In this document: one piece after another, positions 7,048-16,798 of the stretch
Layout of the letters: every line of letters starts with the position of its first letter
Numbering within the stretch: the stretch's first letter is position 1
Origin: Bordetella trematum
GTDB lineage: Bacteria > Pseudomonadota > Gammaproteobacteria > Burkholderiales > Burkholderiaceae_B
DNA: 55,364 bases
Assembly: GCF_900078335.1 (NCBI RefSeq)
Contig: NZ_FKBR01000031.1
Coordinates: 1-55,364, forward strand
Reading direction: 5' to 3'
The notes under the pieces: generated by a model
What the model was told of the DNA's origin: nothing
What the model saw: the letters and a program-made list of their open reading frames with translations, nothing else
Databases searched by the model: none
Program-made: the position numbers and the translations under genes

Positions 7048-9639
7048 ATGCTGGAATCCTACCGCCAACAGGTGGCTGAGCGCGCCGCACTGGGGATCCC
7101 CCCGCTGCCGCTCTCTGCCCAACAAACCGCCGACCTGATCGAACTGCTGAAGAACCCGCCCGCCGGCGAAGAGCAGTTCCTGCTGGATCTGCTGACGCAC
7201 CGTGTGCCGGCCGGCGTGGACGACGCCGCCAAGGTCAAGGCCTCCTACCTGGCCGCCGTGGCCCTGGGCAAAGAGTCGTGTGCCTTGATCAGCCGCGCCA
7301 AGGCGACCGAGTTGCTGGGCACCATGCTCGGCGGCTACAACATCAGCCCGCTGATCGAACTGCTTGATGACGCCGAGATTGGCACGGTCGCCGCCGACGC
7401 CCTCAAGAAGACCCTGCTGATGTTCGACGCCTTCCATGACGTCAAGGACAAGGCCGACAAGGGCAACGCCAATGCCAAGTCCGTGCTGCAAAGCTGGGCC
7501 GACGCCGAATGGTTCACCAGCCGCCCTGAAGTGCCCGAAAGCATGACCGTGACGGTCTTCAAGGTGCCTGGCGAAACCAACACCGATGACCTGTCGCCGG
7601 CGCCGGATGCCACCACGCGTCCGGACATCCCGATGCACGCCCTGGCGATGCTCAAGAACAAGCGCGAAGGCGCGGCGTTCGAACCCGAAGAAGACGGCAA
7701 GCGCGGCCCGGTGAAATTCATCGAGTCGCTCAAGGAAAAAGGCCATCTGGTCGCCTACGTGGGCGACGTGGTCGGCACCGGCTCCTCGCGCAAGTCGGCC
7801 ACCAACTCGGTGCTGTGGTTCACCGGCGAAGACATTCCCTTCGTCCCGAACAAGCGCTTTGGCGGCGTCTGCCTGGGCGGCAAGATTGCGCCGATCTTCT
7901 ACAACACCATGGAAGATGCGGGCGCCCTGCCGATCGAGCTGGACGTCTCCAAGATGGAAATGGGCGACGTGGTCGAACTGCGTCCCTACGAGGGCAAGGC
8001 CCTCAAGAACGGCGAAGTGATCGCCGAGTTCGAAGTCAAGTCGGAAGTGCTGTTTGACGAAGTGCGTGCCGGCGGCCGCATTCCGCTGATCATCGGCCGC
8101 GGCCTGACCGCCAAGGCGCGTGAAGCGCTGGGCCTGCCGCCCTCGACGCTGTTCCGCCTGCCGAAGAACCCGGCCGACAGCGGCCGTGGCTTCAGCCTGG
8201 CCCAGAAGATGGTCGGCCGCGCCTGCGGCCTGCCGGAAGGCCAGGGCATCCGTCCGGGCACCTACTGCGAACCGAAGATGACCTCGGTCGGCAGCCAGGA
8301 CACCACCGGCCCGATGACCCGCGACGAACTCAAGGACCTGGCCTGCCTGGGCTTCTCGGCCGACCTGGTGATGCAGTCGTTCTGCCACACCGCCGCCTAT
8401 CCGAAGCCCGTGGACGTCAAGACGCACCACACGCTGCCGCAATTCATCAGCACCCGTGGCGGCATCTCGCTGCGCCCGGGTGACGGCGTGATCCACTCCT
8501 GGCTCAACCGCATGCTGCTGCCCGATACCGTCGGCACCGGCGGCGACTCGCACACCCGCTTCCCGATCGGCATTTCCTTCCCGGCGGGCTCGGGCCTGGT
8601 GGCGTTTGCCGCAGCCACCGGCGTGATGCCGCTGGACATGCCGGAATCGGTGCTGGTGCGTTTCAAGGGCAAGATGCAGCCCGGCGTGACGCTGCGCGAT
8701 CTGGTCAACGCCATTCCGCTGTACGCGATCAAGCAGGGTATGCTGACCGTCGCCAAGCAGGGCAAGAAGAACATTTTCTCGGGCCGCATCCTGGAAATCG
8801 AAGGTCTGCCGGACCTGAAGGTCGAACAGGCTTTCGAACTGTCGGACGCCTCGGCTGAACGTTCGGCGGCCGGTTGCACGGTGCACCTGAACAAAGAGCC
8901 GATCATCGAGTACATCAACAGCAACATCGTGATGCTCAAGTGGATGATCGCCAACGGCTACGAAGACGAGCGTTCGATCGCCCGCCGCATCAAGGCCATG
9001 GAAGCCTGGCTGGCCGACCCCCAGCTGCTGGAGCCGGATGCCGACGCCGAGTACGCCGCCGTCATCGAAATCGACCTGGCCGACATCCATGAACCCATCG
9101 TGGCCTGCCCGAACGACCCGGATGACGTCAAGACGCTGTCGGATGTCGCTGGCGCGAAGATCGACGAAGTGTTCATCGGCAGCTGCATGACCAACATCGG
9201 CCACTTCCGCGCAGCCTCCAAGCTGCTCGAAGGCAAGCGTGATATCCCGGTCAAGCTGTGGGTCGCGCCGCCGACCAAGATGGATGCCCAGCAACTGACC
9301 GAAGAAGGCCACTACGGCGTCTTCGGCACTGCCGGCGCCCGCACCGAAATGCCGGGCTGCTCGCTGTGCATGGGCAACCAGGCCCAGGTCCGCGAAGGCG
9401 CGACCGTCATGTCGACCAGCACCCGCAACTTCCCGAACCGTCTGGGCAAAAACACCAACGTGTATCTGGGTTCGGCCGAGCTGGCCGCCATCTGCTCGCG
9501 CCTGGGTCGCATCCCGACCAAGGATGAGTACATGGCCGACATGGGTGTCATCAACAAGAGCGGCGATCAGATCTACAAGTACCTGAACTTCGATCAGATC
9601 GCAGACTACAAGGACGTCGCCGACTCCGTGCCGGTGTAA
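7048..9639 (+). CDS. acnB: Aconitate hydratase B (bifunctional with 2-methylisocitrate dehydratase)
   Basis: AcnB isomerises citrate and isocitrate through cis-aconitate in the TCA cycle, and in many bacteria also hydrates 2-methylaconitate in the methylcitrate cycle. The 863 residues follow the AcnB order: N-terminal HEAT-like domain (about 1-160), swivel domain with [16 protein letters not shown], then the catalytic domains. The [4Fe-4S] ligands are C713 (GSCMTN), C771 and C774 (PGCSLCMG), matching E. coli AcnB positions closely. ATG 7048 starts [13 protein letters not shown]; the open frame extends 23 codons upstream but runs across the promoter. Transcription appears to come from the promoter at 6979-7008 under the inverted repeat, and ends at a strong terminator. 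A second aconitase, acnA, lies 3.4 kb downstream under a related motif. Confidence 0.97.
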   Translation: MLESYRQQVAERAALGIPPLPLSAQQTADLIELLKNPPAGEEQFLLDLLTHRVPAGVDDAAKVKASYLAAVALGKESCALISRAKATELLGTMLGGYNISPLIELLDDAEIGTVAADALKKTLLMFDAFHDVKDKADKGNANAKSVLQSWADAEWFTSRPEVPESMTVTVFKVPGETNTDDLSPAPDATTRPDIPMHALAMLKNKREGAAFEPEEDGKRGPVKFIESLKEKGHLVAYVGDVVGTGSSRKSATNSVLWFTGEDIPFVPNKRFGGVCLGGKIAPIFYNTMEDAGALPIELDVSKMEMGDVVELRPYEGKALKNGEVIAEFEVKSEVLFDEVRAGGRIPLIIGRGLTAKAREALGLPPSTLFRLPKNPADSGRGFSLAQKMVGRACGLPEGQGIRPGTYCEPKMTSVGSQDTTGPMTRDELKDLACLGFSADLVMQSFCHTAAYPKPVDVKTHHTLPQFISTRGGISLRPGDGVIHSWLNRMLLPDTVGTGGDSHTRFPIGISFPAGSGLVAFAAATGVMPLDMPESVLVRFKGKMQPGVTLRDLVNAIPLYAIKQGMLTVAKQGKKNIFSGRILEIEGLPDLKVEQAFELSDASAERSAAGCTVHLNKEPIIEYINSNIVMLKWMIANGYEDERSIARRIKAMEAWLADPQLLEPDADAEYAAVIEIDLADIHEPIVACPNDPDDVKTLSDVAGAKIDEVFIGSCMTNIGHFRAASKLLEGKRDIPVKLWVAPPTKMDAQQLTEEGHYGVFGTAGARTEMPGCSLCMGNQAQVREGATVMSTSTRNFPNRLGKNTNVYLGSAELAAICSRLGRIPTKDEYMADMGVINKSGDQIYKYLNFDQIADYKDVADSVPV

Positions 9640-9679
9640 ACCCTTTGTCGAACCGGCGTGTTTACGCCGGTCCGCCCTT

Positions 9680-9716
9680 CCCCGCCCGCCGGTGCTCCCC
9701 GGCCGGCGGGGTTTTT
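9680..9716 (+). terminator. Rho-independent terminator after acnB
   Basis: A GC stem of 13 bp with one mismatch (9680-9692 with 9699-9711) and a 6-nt loop is followed directly by TTTTT. It lies 40 bp after the acnB stop and separates acnB from the convergent TonB receptor gene. Confidence 0.85.
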
Positions 9717-9782
9717 CGTTTCAGGCACTGAGCAAGGCCTGCCGCCCGCCTGACCCGCCCGGCAGCGGCGGCGCGGCCCGCC

Positions 9783-11984
9783 TCAGAATGCCATGCTGGC
9801 CGTCAGGGTGAAGGTGCGCGGGGCGCCCTGCACCAGATAACCGCTGCCGGGGTAACCGCCCACCGACGCCCAATAGCGGCGATTGGCCAGATTCTCGACC
9901 CGTGCACGCCACACCACCTCGTGACCGGCGATCTCGCTGTCGTAGCGCACGCCTGCGTCCAGACGGGTCCAGCCCGGCACTTTCAGGGTATTGGCGGCAT
10001 CGGCATACGAGGCGGCGGTGTAGACCAGACGGCCATCGACGGTCAGGCCATCGACGCCCGGCACATCCCACTCCACGCCCAGGTTGGCCTGGTAGCGCGG
10101 CACGCCGATCACGCGCTTGCCATCCGTGGCGGCCTGCCCGGTCGCGCGCTGGCGGGCGTCCAGCCAGGTCATGCCGCCCAACACTCGCAGCCCTGGCTTG
10201 ACCTGCCCGTACCAGCTCAACTCCACGCCCCGATGACGATCCTTTCCCGCCTCGGAGAAGACCTGCTGCGCGTTGACGAAGGCGCGCGGCTTGTCGGTCG
10301 TGAAGAAGGCCAGCCCCGCCCCCAGACCGTCGCGCTCAAGCTTGACGCCTACCTCCTTCTGCTTGGACACGTAAGGTCGCAACATCGCCCCGGCATTGAC
10401 CACCGGCAGGCCGTTGGCATTGGCAGGAGCGGTGCCGCCGGCAGTCAGGGCCTCTATGTAGTTGCCATACAGCGAAAGCGTCGGTGTGACACGCCACACC
10501 AGACCTGCGGCGGGGGAGTTGCGGCTTTCATCGTAGGCCTTGCCCGCGATGCCGGTGTTGTAGGCAAAGTCGCGGCTGTAAAGCCGCTGGTGCCGCAGGC
10601 CCAGCGTCAGCAACACCTGATCATCGAGCAGGGACAGCGTGTCGCCCAGCGCCACGCTGCTCATGCGTATCCGGCCGTTGAGGGCGGGATCGCCCAGATC
10701 ATTGCCAAACAGGGTATCGGCGTTGAACGCCGGCTGGGGGACGCGCACCGGATCATAGATACTGGTGGCGACAGGGTGCTTCCAGTCCATGGCGTAGGCG
10801 TTCTTCTTTTCCAGCTGGAAGTAAGTCGCGGCCACAACCATCTGGTGCCGCACCGGGCCGGTGTCAAAGTCGGCCCGCAACCCCATTTCGGCCGTGTCGA
10901 CCTTGTCCTTACGCACATTGTCGAAACGGTAGAACTGGCCGTTGCCCGCCGCATCGACATTATTGATGTTGGCCAGCGAGTTCTTTTCTGTGCTGTTCCG
11001 GTGGCCATAGGCCATATAGCCGGTCAGGGCATCGTTGAAGTCATATTCGCCGCGCAGCGTTCCGAACACGTCGCGCTCGTTGGAATAGCTCCAGTCCTGG
11101 GCGTAGTTGAGGCTGGCCTTGGGGGCCTTGGGAATCGAGCCAGCGTTGCCGGCTAGCGTCACATTGGGCCGGCCGCGCTTGATGCGGTTGTTCTGGTAGC
11201 CGATGTCGGCCGACAGACGGGCGCGATCATTGCGCCAATCCAGGCCGATCAGCATGGCCGTGGTACGGCCGAACTCGCCATCGACGCCGCTCTCGCCGCC
11301 ACGCTGTCCCAGATTGATGCGAATACCCGTGTTCTCGTCCGGACCGAAACGGCGCGCGATATCTGCCGAGAACTGTGCTGCGCCCCCTGAGGATATACCT
11401 GTGGTGAATTGCGTAAGCGGCTCGTTGGGCGCGCGCTTGGGCACCAGGTTGATGGCGCCGCCAACGCCGCCGCCGGTGGGCGGCGTGCCGGTCAGAAAAT
11501 TGGAGGCGCCGCGCAGCACTTCGACACGCTCGAAAAATTCCGAGGCGATGTACTGCCGCGGCATCAGGCCATACAGACCGTTGTAGGCCACATCTTCGGA
11601 GCCCAGGATAAAGCCGCGAATGAAATATGACTCCTGAAAATTCCCGAAACCCCGCGCCACCCGTACAGCCGGGTCGTTCTGAAGGACATCGGCAACGCTG
11701 CGTGCCTGCCTATCCTGAATCAGCCCGCTGGTATAGCTGGTGGTATAGAACGGCGTGGCCAGATTCTCGCGCGTACCCAGGATCCCGGCGCGCGCCCCGC
11801 TGGCGACCTGCCCGCCGTCAAAGGCTGGAGCGAGCCCTTCGGCAGAGGCGTCAGCGCTGGCCTCCACGCGTATGGCGCCGAGTGTGACGGCGTTGTTATC
11901 GGAAGCAGGCGCCGCCTGCGCCTGCACCATACCCAAGGGCAGCACGGCCATCAGGCAGGCGCTGCGGGAAAGTATCTTCATCAT
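9783..11984 (-). CDS. TonB-dependent siderophore receptor
   Basis: This 733-residue outer-membrane receptor has a signal peptide (about 1-24, ending VQAQA) and a TonB-box-like segment (VTLGAIRVEA). An N-terminal plug has SVADVLQNDPAVRV, YFIRGF and ERVEVLRGASNFLTG. A long beta-barrel ends in the terminal phenylalanine (TASMAF) used for barrel assembly. The plug pattern is that of ferric-siderophore receptors (FhuA/FpvA type). The start is ATG 11984 (MMKILSR), with a second ATG next to it. A Fur-like box lies about 100 bp upstream on the same strand, so iron repression is likely. No FecI/FecR pair or siderophore biosynthesis gene is next to it, and no long N-terminal signalling domain is present. 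The ligand cannot be read from sequence. Confidence 0.93.
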   Translation of the reverse strand: MMKILSRSACLMAVLPLGMVQAQAAPASDNNAVTLGAIRVEASADASAEGLAPAFDGGQVASGARAGILGTRENLATPFYTTSYTSGLIQDRQARSVADVLQNDPAVRVARGFGNFQESYFIRGFILGSEDVAYNGLYGLMPRQYIASEFFERVEVLRGASNFLTGTPPTGGGVGGAINLVPKRAPNEPLTQFTTGISSGGAAQFSADIARRFGPDENTGIRINLGQRGGESGVDGEFGRTTAMLIGLDWRNDRARLSADIGYQNNRIKRGRPNVTLAGNAGSIPKAPKASLNYAQDWSYSNERDVFGTLRGEYDFNDALTGYMAYGHRNSTEKNSLANINNVDAAGNGQFYRFDNVRKDKVDTAEMGLRADFDTGPVRHQMVVAATYFQLEKKNAYAMDWKHPVATSIYDPVRVPQPAFNADTLFGNDLGDPALNGRIRMSSVALGDTLSLLDDQVLLTLGLRHQRLYSRDFAYNTGIAGKAYDESRNSPAAGLVWRVTPTLSLYGNYIEALTAGGTAPANANGLPVVNAGAMLRPYVSKQKEVGVKLERDGLGAGLAFFTTDKPRAFVNAQQVFSEAGKDRHRGVELSWYGQVKPGLRVLGGMTWLDARQRATGQAATDGKRVIGVPRYQANLGVEWDVPGVDGLTVDGRLVYTAASYADAANTLKVPGWTRLDAGVRYDSEIAGHEVVWRARVENLANRRYWASVGGYPGSGYLVQGAPRTFTLTASMAF

Positions 11985-12083
11985 TCGTCCGTGTGAAAGT
12001 CTGTTTGCCGACGGATCAAGCCGTCGCTCAAGCGATGGGCGCGCGCTCCAGCGCTGACCGGTGCGATGCCGGTCAGCGGAAAG

Positions 12084-12102
12084 CATAACAAATATCAATA
12101 AC
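12084..12102 (-). promoter_or_regulatory. Fur-like box upstream of the TonB receptor
   Basis: On the minus strand GTTATTGATATTTGTTATG matches 13 of 19 positions of the GATAATGATAATCATTATC Fur consensus. It lies 100-118 bp before the receptor start. AT-rich GATAAT-like hexamers continue to about 12127 (AATAAG repeats). Regulation by iron is inferred. Confidence 0.6.
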
Positions 12103-12220
12103 GCTTCTTATTGGCATTCTTATTAATAGCTGAATGCACGATCCCAACCGGCACGAAGCGTGCTTGCGGCGCATTAGCACTTAGAATCCCGATGACGACC
12201 ACGGAAACAAGACTTTCAGA

Positions 12221-12832
12221 ATGCAGAGACTGCTCGGACGCCTGGCCCTGCCCTTGCTCCTGGCGGCCCTGACGGGCTGCGCCAGCACCCGCCCGCCCGC
12301 CAACCCCGAGAACATCTGCGCCATCTTCCGGGAAAAACCGGACTGGCATGACGCCGCTCTGAAGACACGCGACAAATGGGGCGTTCCGGTTCAGGTGCCG
12401 CTGGCGATGATGTATCAGGAATCAAGTTTCAAGCACGACGCCCTGCCCCCGCGCTATTACTTTCTGGGCTTCATCCCGTGGGGCCGTGTCAGTTCCGCCT
12501 ACGGCTACGCACAGGCCAAGGACGAAACCTGGGCCGACTACAAGCGTGAGGCCGGCGGCTGGTTTTCGAGCCGCGACAACTTTGCCGACGCCATGGATTT
12601 CATGGGCTGGTACATGGACAAGAGCCAGCGAAGCAACGGCGTATCGAAATGGGACGCCTACGCCCAGTACCTGAATTATCACGAAGGCTGGACCGGCTAT
12701 CGCCGGGGCAGCCATCAGCGCAAGGCCTGGCTGCTGCGTGTGGCTCGCCAGGTACAGGCCCGCGCCGAACGTTTCGGCGCCCAATACCGCCAGTGCGAAA
12801 GCGACCTTGGCCGCGGCGGCTGGCTGTTCTGA
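12221..12832 (+). CDS. Lipoprotein with lytic-transglycosylase-like (SLT) domain
   Basis: This 203-residue protein starts with a lipoprotein signal peptide whose lipobox LTGC places the lipidated cysteine at C20. The mature part resembles soluble-lytic-transglycosylase folds: VPLAMMYQESSF supplies a candidate catalytic glutamate (E68), followed by the motif SSAYGYAQAKDETWADY, an SLT-like GxAQ segment. Later it has NYHEGWTGYRRG. Members of this group are expected to cleave or bind peptidoglycan from the periplasmic side of a membrane. It is a single gene between the divergent TonB receptor and acnA. Enzymatic activity is inferred from the motif only. Confidence 0.75.
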   Translation: MQRLLGRLALPLLLAALTGCASTRPPANPENICAIFREKPDWHDAALKTRDKWGVPVQVPLAMMYQESSFKHDALPPRYYFLGFIPWGRVSSAYGYAQAKDETWADYKREAGGWFSSRDNFADAMDFMGWYMDKSQRSNGVSKWDAYAQYLNYHEGWTGYRRGSHQRKAWLLRVARQVQARAERFGAQYRQCESDLGRGGWLF

Positions 12833-12934
12833 TCGCCCGTAGCTTGCGAGGCCGCAAGGCCGGCGTCATCCAGTTTGGCGATAATGGGAAAACGACGGAC
12901 CGGCAAGGTGATGGAATTTTGACCGCTGCCGCAT

Positions 12935-12962
12935 GTCATATATAAGATTCAGGACATTGCGT
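12935..12962 (+). promoter_or_regulatory. Operator-like motif and -35 region upstream of acnA
   Basis: GTCATATAT (12935-12943), AAG, then ATTCAGGAC (12947-12955) aligns base for base with the acnB inverted repeat, matching 16 of 21 positions. It is followed after one base by TTGCGT (12957-12962), in the place of the acnB -35. The downstream sequence (GTGGTGGT, then CATGCCGCC) also resembles the acnB promoter. The right arm is degenerate, so affinity may differ. No clear -10 hexamer is visible. Confidence 0.6.
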
Positions 12963-13051
12963 TAATCTGTGGTGGTCACCATGCCGCCGGCAACAACGCA
13001 GCACCGCTACAAAATGGCAGTTTTACGCGGTCACACAACCCGGAGCCCATC

Positions 13052-15757
13052 ATGCCGCACAACACATTCAAAACCCTCAAGACGTTCAAGATCGGGAACA
13101 AGACCTGTCAGTACTATTCTTTGCCCGCGCTGGGCAAGTCGTTGGGCATCGACGTCTCGCGACTGCCGGTGTCGATCCGGGTGGTTCTGGAGTCCGTGCT
13201 GCGCAACTGCGACGGCCAGAAAGTGACCGAGGAACACATCCGCCAACTCGCGGGCTGGCAGCCGAACGCCAAGCGCGAAGAGGAGATCCCCTTCGTCGTC
13301 GCGCGCGTGGTGCTGCAGGACTTCACCGGGGTGCCGCTGCTGGCCGATATTGCGGCCATGCGTTCGGTGGCCGCCAAGATGGGCAAGGCGCCGACCCGCA
13401 TCGAGCCGCTGGTGCCCGTGGATCTGGTCGTCGACCACTCGGTCATGATCGACTACTTCGGCACCAAGCGCGCGCTCGACCTGAACATGAAACTGGAGTT
13501 CCAGCGCAACCGCGAGCGTTACCAGTTCATGAAGTGGGGCATGCAGGCGTTCGACACCTTTGGCGTGGTGCCGCCGGGATTCGGTATCGTGCACCAGGTC
13601 AACCTGGAGTACCTGGCTCGCGGCGTGCACTTTGACCGCAAGAACAAGGTCTATTACCCCGATTCGCTGGTTGGCACCGACAGCCACACCACCATGATCA
13701 ACGGCATCGGCGTGGTCGGCTGGGGCGTGGGCGGCATCGAAGCCGAAGCCGGCATGCTGGGCCAGCCGGTGTACTTCCTGACCCCCGACGTGGTCGGCGT
13801 GGAGCTCAAGGGCCAGCTGCGTGGCGGCGTGACCGCCACCGACCTGGTGCTGACCATCACCGAAATGCTGCGCCGTGAAAAAGTGGTCGGCAAGTTCGTG
13901 GAGTTCTGCGGCGAAGGCACCGCCAGCCTGTCGGTCACCGACCGGGCCACCATCGGCAACATGGCGCCGGAATACGGCGCGACCATGGGCTTTTTCCCGG
14001 TCGATGAGCGCACCATCGACTATTTCAAGGGCACCGGCCGCACGCCGAGCGAAATCGCCGCGTTCGAAGCCTATTTCAAGGCCCAGAAAATGTTCGGCGT
14101 GCCCAAGGCAAGCCAGATCAACTACAGCAAGCTGCTGACGCTGGATCTGTCGACCGTGGCGCCTTCGCTTGCCGGCCCCAAGCGACCGCAAGACCGCATC
14201 GAGATCGGCAACGTGAAGAACACCTTCATCGACCTGTTCTCCAAGCCGGTGGCCGAAAACGGTTTCAACCAGCCGGCCGAGAAGCTCGACCAGCAGTACA
14301 CCACCAGCGCAGGCACCAAGCTGAAGAATGGCGACATCCTGATCGCCGCCATCACGTCGTGCACCAACACCTCCAACCCCAGCGTGCTGCTGGCTGCCGG
14401 CCTGCTGGCCAAGAAGGCCGTGGAGGCCGGGCTCAAGGTGCCCAAGCATATCAAGACGTCGCTGGCCCCCGGATCGCGCGTGGTCACCGAGTATCTGACC
14501 AAGACCGGCCTGATGCCCTACCTGGACAAACTCGGGTTCGACGTGGCGGCCTACGGTTGCACCACCTGCATCGGCAACGCCGGCGACCTCACCCCGGATC
14601 TGAACGAAGCCATCATCGGCAACGACCTGATCTGCGCGGCCGTGCTGTCGGGCAACCGTAACTTCGAAGCCCGCATTCACCCCAACATCAAGGCCAACTT
14701 CCTGGCCTCGCCGCCGCTGGTCGTGGCCTATGCCCTGGCTGGCACGATGACGCGCGACCTGATGACCGAGCCGGTCGGCAAGGGCAAGCACGGCGACGTG
14801 TGGCTGGGCGACATCTGGCCGTCGACCGAAGAAGTCGACGCGCTGCTCAAGTACGCCATGAATCCCAAGGCCTTCAAGGCCAACTACAGCCAGGTCAAGA
14901 CCAACCCGGGCAAACTGTGGGAGAACATCAAGGGCGTGACCGGCGAAACCTACAACTGGCCGGATTCGACCTATATTGCCGAGCCCCCCTTCTTCGAAGG
15001 TTTCGAAATGCAGCCCGGCGCCATGCCGGTGATCAAGGGTGCACGCGCACTGGGCGTGTTCGGCGACTCGGTCACCACCGATCACATCTCGCCGGCCGGC
15101 GCCATCAAGGAAACCTCGCCGGCAGGCAAGTGGCTGATGGCCCACGGCGTGCAGAAGGCCGACTTCAACAGCTATGGCTCGCGCCGTGGCAACCACGAAA
15201 TCATGATGCGTGGCACCTTCGCCAACGTGCGCATCAAGAACCTCATGATCCCGGCCCTGCCCGATGGCAGCCGCTTCGAGGGCGGAGACACGCTGTACCA
15301 GCCCAGCGGCGAGCAGATGTCGATCTACGACGCGGCCATGAAGTATGTGGCGGCCGGCACGCCGACGGTGGTCTTCGGCGGCGAAGAATACGGCACCGGC
15401 TCCTCGCGCGACTGGGCTGCCAAGGGTACCCAGCTGCTGGGCGTGAAGGCCGTCATCACGCGCAGCTTCGAGCGTATCCACCGCAGCAACCTGGTGGGCA
15501 TGGGCGTGCTGCCGCTGCAGTTCAAGGGCGACGACAGCGTGCAGTCGCTGGGTATCCGCGGCGACGAGACCTTCGATATCTCGGGTCTGGAAAACGGCAT
15601 CAAGCCGATGCAGGACGTCACCCTGACCATCCATCGCGCAGATGGCAGCAAGCAGGATGTCTCGCTGCTGCTGCGTATCGACACCCCGATCGAGGTGGAT
15701 TACTACCAGCACGGCGGGATCCTGCCCTACGTGCTGCGTCAGTTGCTGGAAGACTGA
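13052..15757 (+). CDS. acnA: Aconitate hydratase A
   Basis: This 901-residue monomeric aconitase of the AcnA/IRP family interconverts citrate and isocitrate. Cluster ligands are C437 ([10 protein letters not shown]), C503 and C506 (GCTTCIG), closely matching E. coli AcnA. The swivel domain is C-terminal, with [12 protein letters not shown] near residue 787, opposite to AcnB. ATG 13052 (MPHNTFKTL) has GGAG upstream. AcnA enzymes are usually the more oxidant-stable, stress or stationary-phase aconitase, while AcnB is the main TCA enzyme. The shared upstream motif suggests common control here. Two hairpins follow the stop. Confidence 0.97.
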   Translation: MPHNTFKTLKTFKIGNKTCQYYSLPALGKSLGIDVSRLPVSIRVVLESVLRNCDGQKVTEEHIRQLAGWQPNAKREEEIPFVVARVVLQDFTGVPLLADIAAMRSVAAKMGKAPTRIEPLVPVDLVVDHSVMIDYFGTKRALDLNMKLEFQRNRERYQFMKWGMQAFDTFGVVPPGFGIVHQVNLEYLARGVHFDRKNKVYYPDSLVGTDSHTTMINGIGVVGWGVGGIEAEAGMLGQPVYFLTPDVVGVELKGQLRGGVTATDLVLTITEMLRREKVVGKFVEFCGEGTASLSVTDRATIGNMAPEYGATMGFFPVDERTIDYFKGTGRTPSEIAAFEAYFKAQKMFGVPKASQINYSKLLTLDLSTVAPSLAGPKRPQDRIEIGNVKNTFIDLFSKPVAENGFNQPAEKLDQQYTTSAGTKLKNGDILIAAITSCTNTSNPSVLLAAGLLAKKAVEAGLKVPKHIKTSLAPGSRVVTEYLTKTGLMPYLDKLGFDVAAYGCTTCIGNAGDLTPDLNEAIIGNDLICAAVLSGNRNFEARIHPNIKANFLASPPLVVAYALAGTMTRDLMTEPVGKGKHGDVWLGDIWPSTEEVDALLKYAMNPKAFKANYSQVKTNPGKLWENIKGVTGETYNWPDSTYIAEPPFFEGFEMQPGAMPVIKGARALGVFGDSVTTDHISPAGAIKETSPAGKWLMAHGVQKADFNSYGSRRGNHEIMMRGTFANVRIKNLMIPALPDGSRFEGGDTLYQPSGEQMSIYDAAMKYVAAGTPTVVFGGEEYGTGSSRDWAAKGTQLLGVKAVITRSFERIHRSNLVGMGVLPLQFKGDDSVQSLGIRGDETFDISGLENGIKPMQDVTLTIHRADGSKQDVSLLLRIDTPIEVDYYQHGGILPYVLRQLLED

Positions 15758-15766
15758 CCTTCGAAA

Positions 15767-15841
15767 GGCGCAGCCCCGGCGGGGCTGCGCCTGCGGCACC
15801 GGCCCAGACGCGACAGCCCCCACCCGGGGGCTGTCGCGTTT
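15767..15841 (+). terminator. Double hairpin terminator region after acnA
   Basis: The first hairpin has an 11-bp perfect stem (15767-15777 with 15781-15791) and a 3-nt loop. The second has a 14-bp perfect stem (15808-15821 with 15826-15839), a 4-nt loop and TTT after it. They separate acnA from the convergent dioxygenase gene and may stop transcription from both sides. The T-run is short, so efficiency is uncertain. Confidence 0.65.
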
Positions 15842-15850
15842 GCGGCGTCC

Positions 15851-16630
15851 TTATCGGTCGCCGAACTGGTAGGCGTCCATCGCCAGGGCGCCATAGCTGA
15901 TTTCGTCGGTAAGGCGATGGGCAGGCAGGCCGCCTGCGCCCAGCGCGACGTAGAACGGCATGAGGTGGTCGTCGTGCGGATGCGCCAGGCGCGCGCCGGG
16001 TGCCTGGCGTTCCCAATCCAGCAGCGCCGCCACGTCGCCGGCCTGCAGCTGCTGCGCAAACCAGGCCTGGAAGCCCGGCACATAGGAACAGGGCGGCGCA
16101 TCCTGTGGCATGCGCACGTCGCGCAGGTTATGCGTCAACGAACCCGAGCCGATGATCAGCACATCTTCGTCGCGCAAGGGCGCCAGAGACTGGCCCAAGG
16201 CGTACTGCCCTTCGGCAGCCAGTCCGGCATCCAGCGAGAGCTGGACCACCGGCACATCCGCTTGCGGATACAGGTAGCGCAAAGGCACCCAGGCGCCGTG
16301 ATCCAGCGGCTGAGCCGCGTCTTCCTGCACCGTGTAGCCGGCCTGCCCCAGCAGACCGCGCACCCGCCCGGCCAGCGCCGGATCCCCCGGGGCGTCATAG
16401 CGCAACTGATACAGCTCGGCGGGGAAGCCGCCAAAGTCGTGCCAGGCCTGCTGCTGGCTGCGGGTCGTGACCGCCAGTCCGTGGCCGCGCCAATGCGGCG
16501 AAACCACCAGAATGGCTTTGGGCCGCGCCGCCAGCGCTGCACTCCATTGCGCCAGCGCCACGCCGGCGCGGCCAGGTTCAACCGCCATCATGGGCGATCC
16601 ATGCGAAACGAAAAGAACGGGCCAGGTCAT
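15851..16630 (-). CDS. LigB/DODA-type extradiol dioxygenase family protein (YgiD-like)
   Basis: This 259-residue protein belongs to the class III extradiol ring-cleavage dioxygenase family, in the DODA/YgiD branch. Visible family motifs are LFVSHGSPMMA near the N-terminus, VVSPHW, DHGAWVPL, IIGSGSLTHNL and AHPHDDHLMPF, whose histidines form the metal site. Relatives convert 4,5-DOPA-like catechols to muconate semialdehydes, but the natural substrate in bacteria is usually unknown. ATG 16630 (MTWPVLF) was chosen because GGAGG sits eight bases upstream; a TTG five codons earlier overlaps that site. It diverges from the DUF2863 gene. Confidence 0.85.
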   Translation of the reverse strand: MTWPVLFVSHGSPMMAVEPGRAGVALAQWSAALAARPKAILVVSPHWRGHGLAVTTRSQQQAWHDFGGFPAELYQLRYDAPGDPALAGRVRGLLGQAGYTVQEDAAQPLDHGAWVPLRYLYPQADVPVVQLSLDAGLAAEGQYALGQSLAPLRDEDVLIIGSGSLTHNLRDVRMPQDAPPCSYVPGFQAWFAQQLQAGDVAALLDWERQAPGARLAHPHDDHLMPFYVALGAGGLPAHRLTDEISYGALAMDAYQFGDR

Positions 16631-16798
16631 GGCAAGCGCCTCCAATCAGTAATGCAGGCATTGTGCCTGCCCGCTAGCCGGCAATAAACCCTACATTCGG
16701 CCATACAGTATTGCTTAATCAGCAACAGTAAACCGCCCTGATCACGCGGGAGCGGTAAACTACACTGTTAGGCATTCTCCAAGTTTCTATATAAAAAA

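Noticed and set aside
7042-9312. Long open frame antisense to acnB (756 codons)
   Set aside because: High GC third positions suppress stops on the opposite strand. The translation is rich in His, Arg and Gly with no family motif, while acnB on the plus strand is certain.
13031-15823. 930-codon frame antisense to acnA
   Set aside because: Same antisense effect; low-complexity His/Gln/Gly-rich product without domains.
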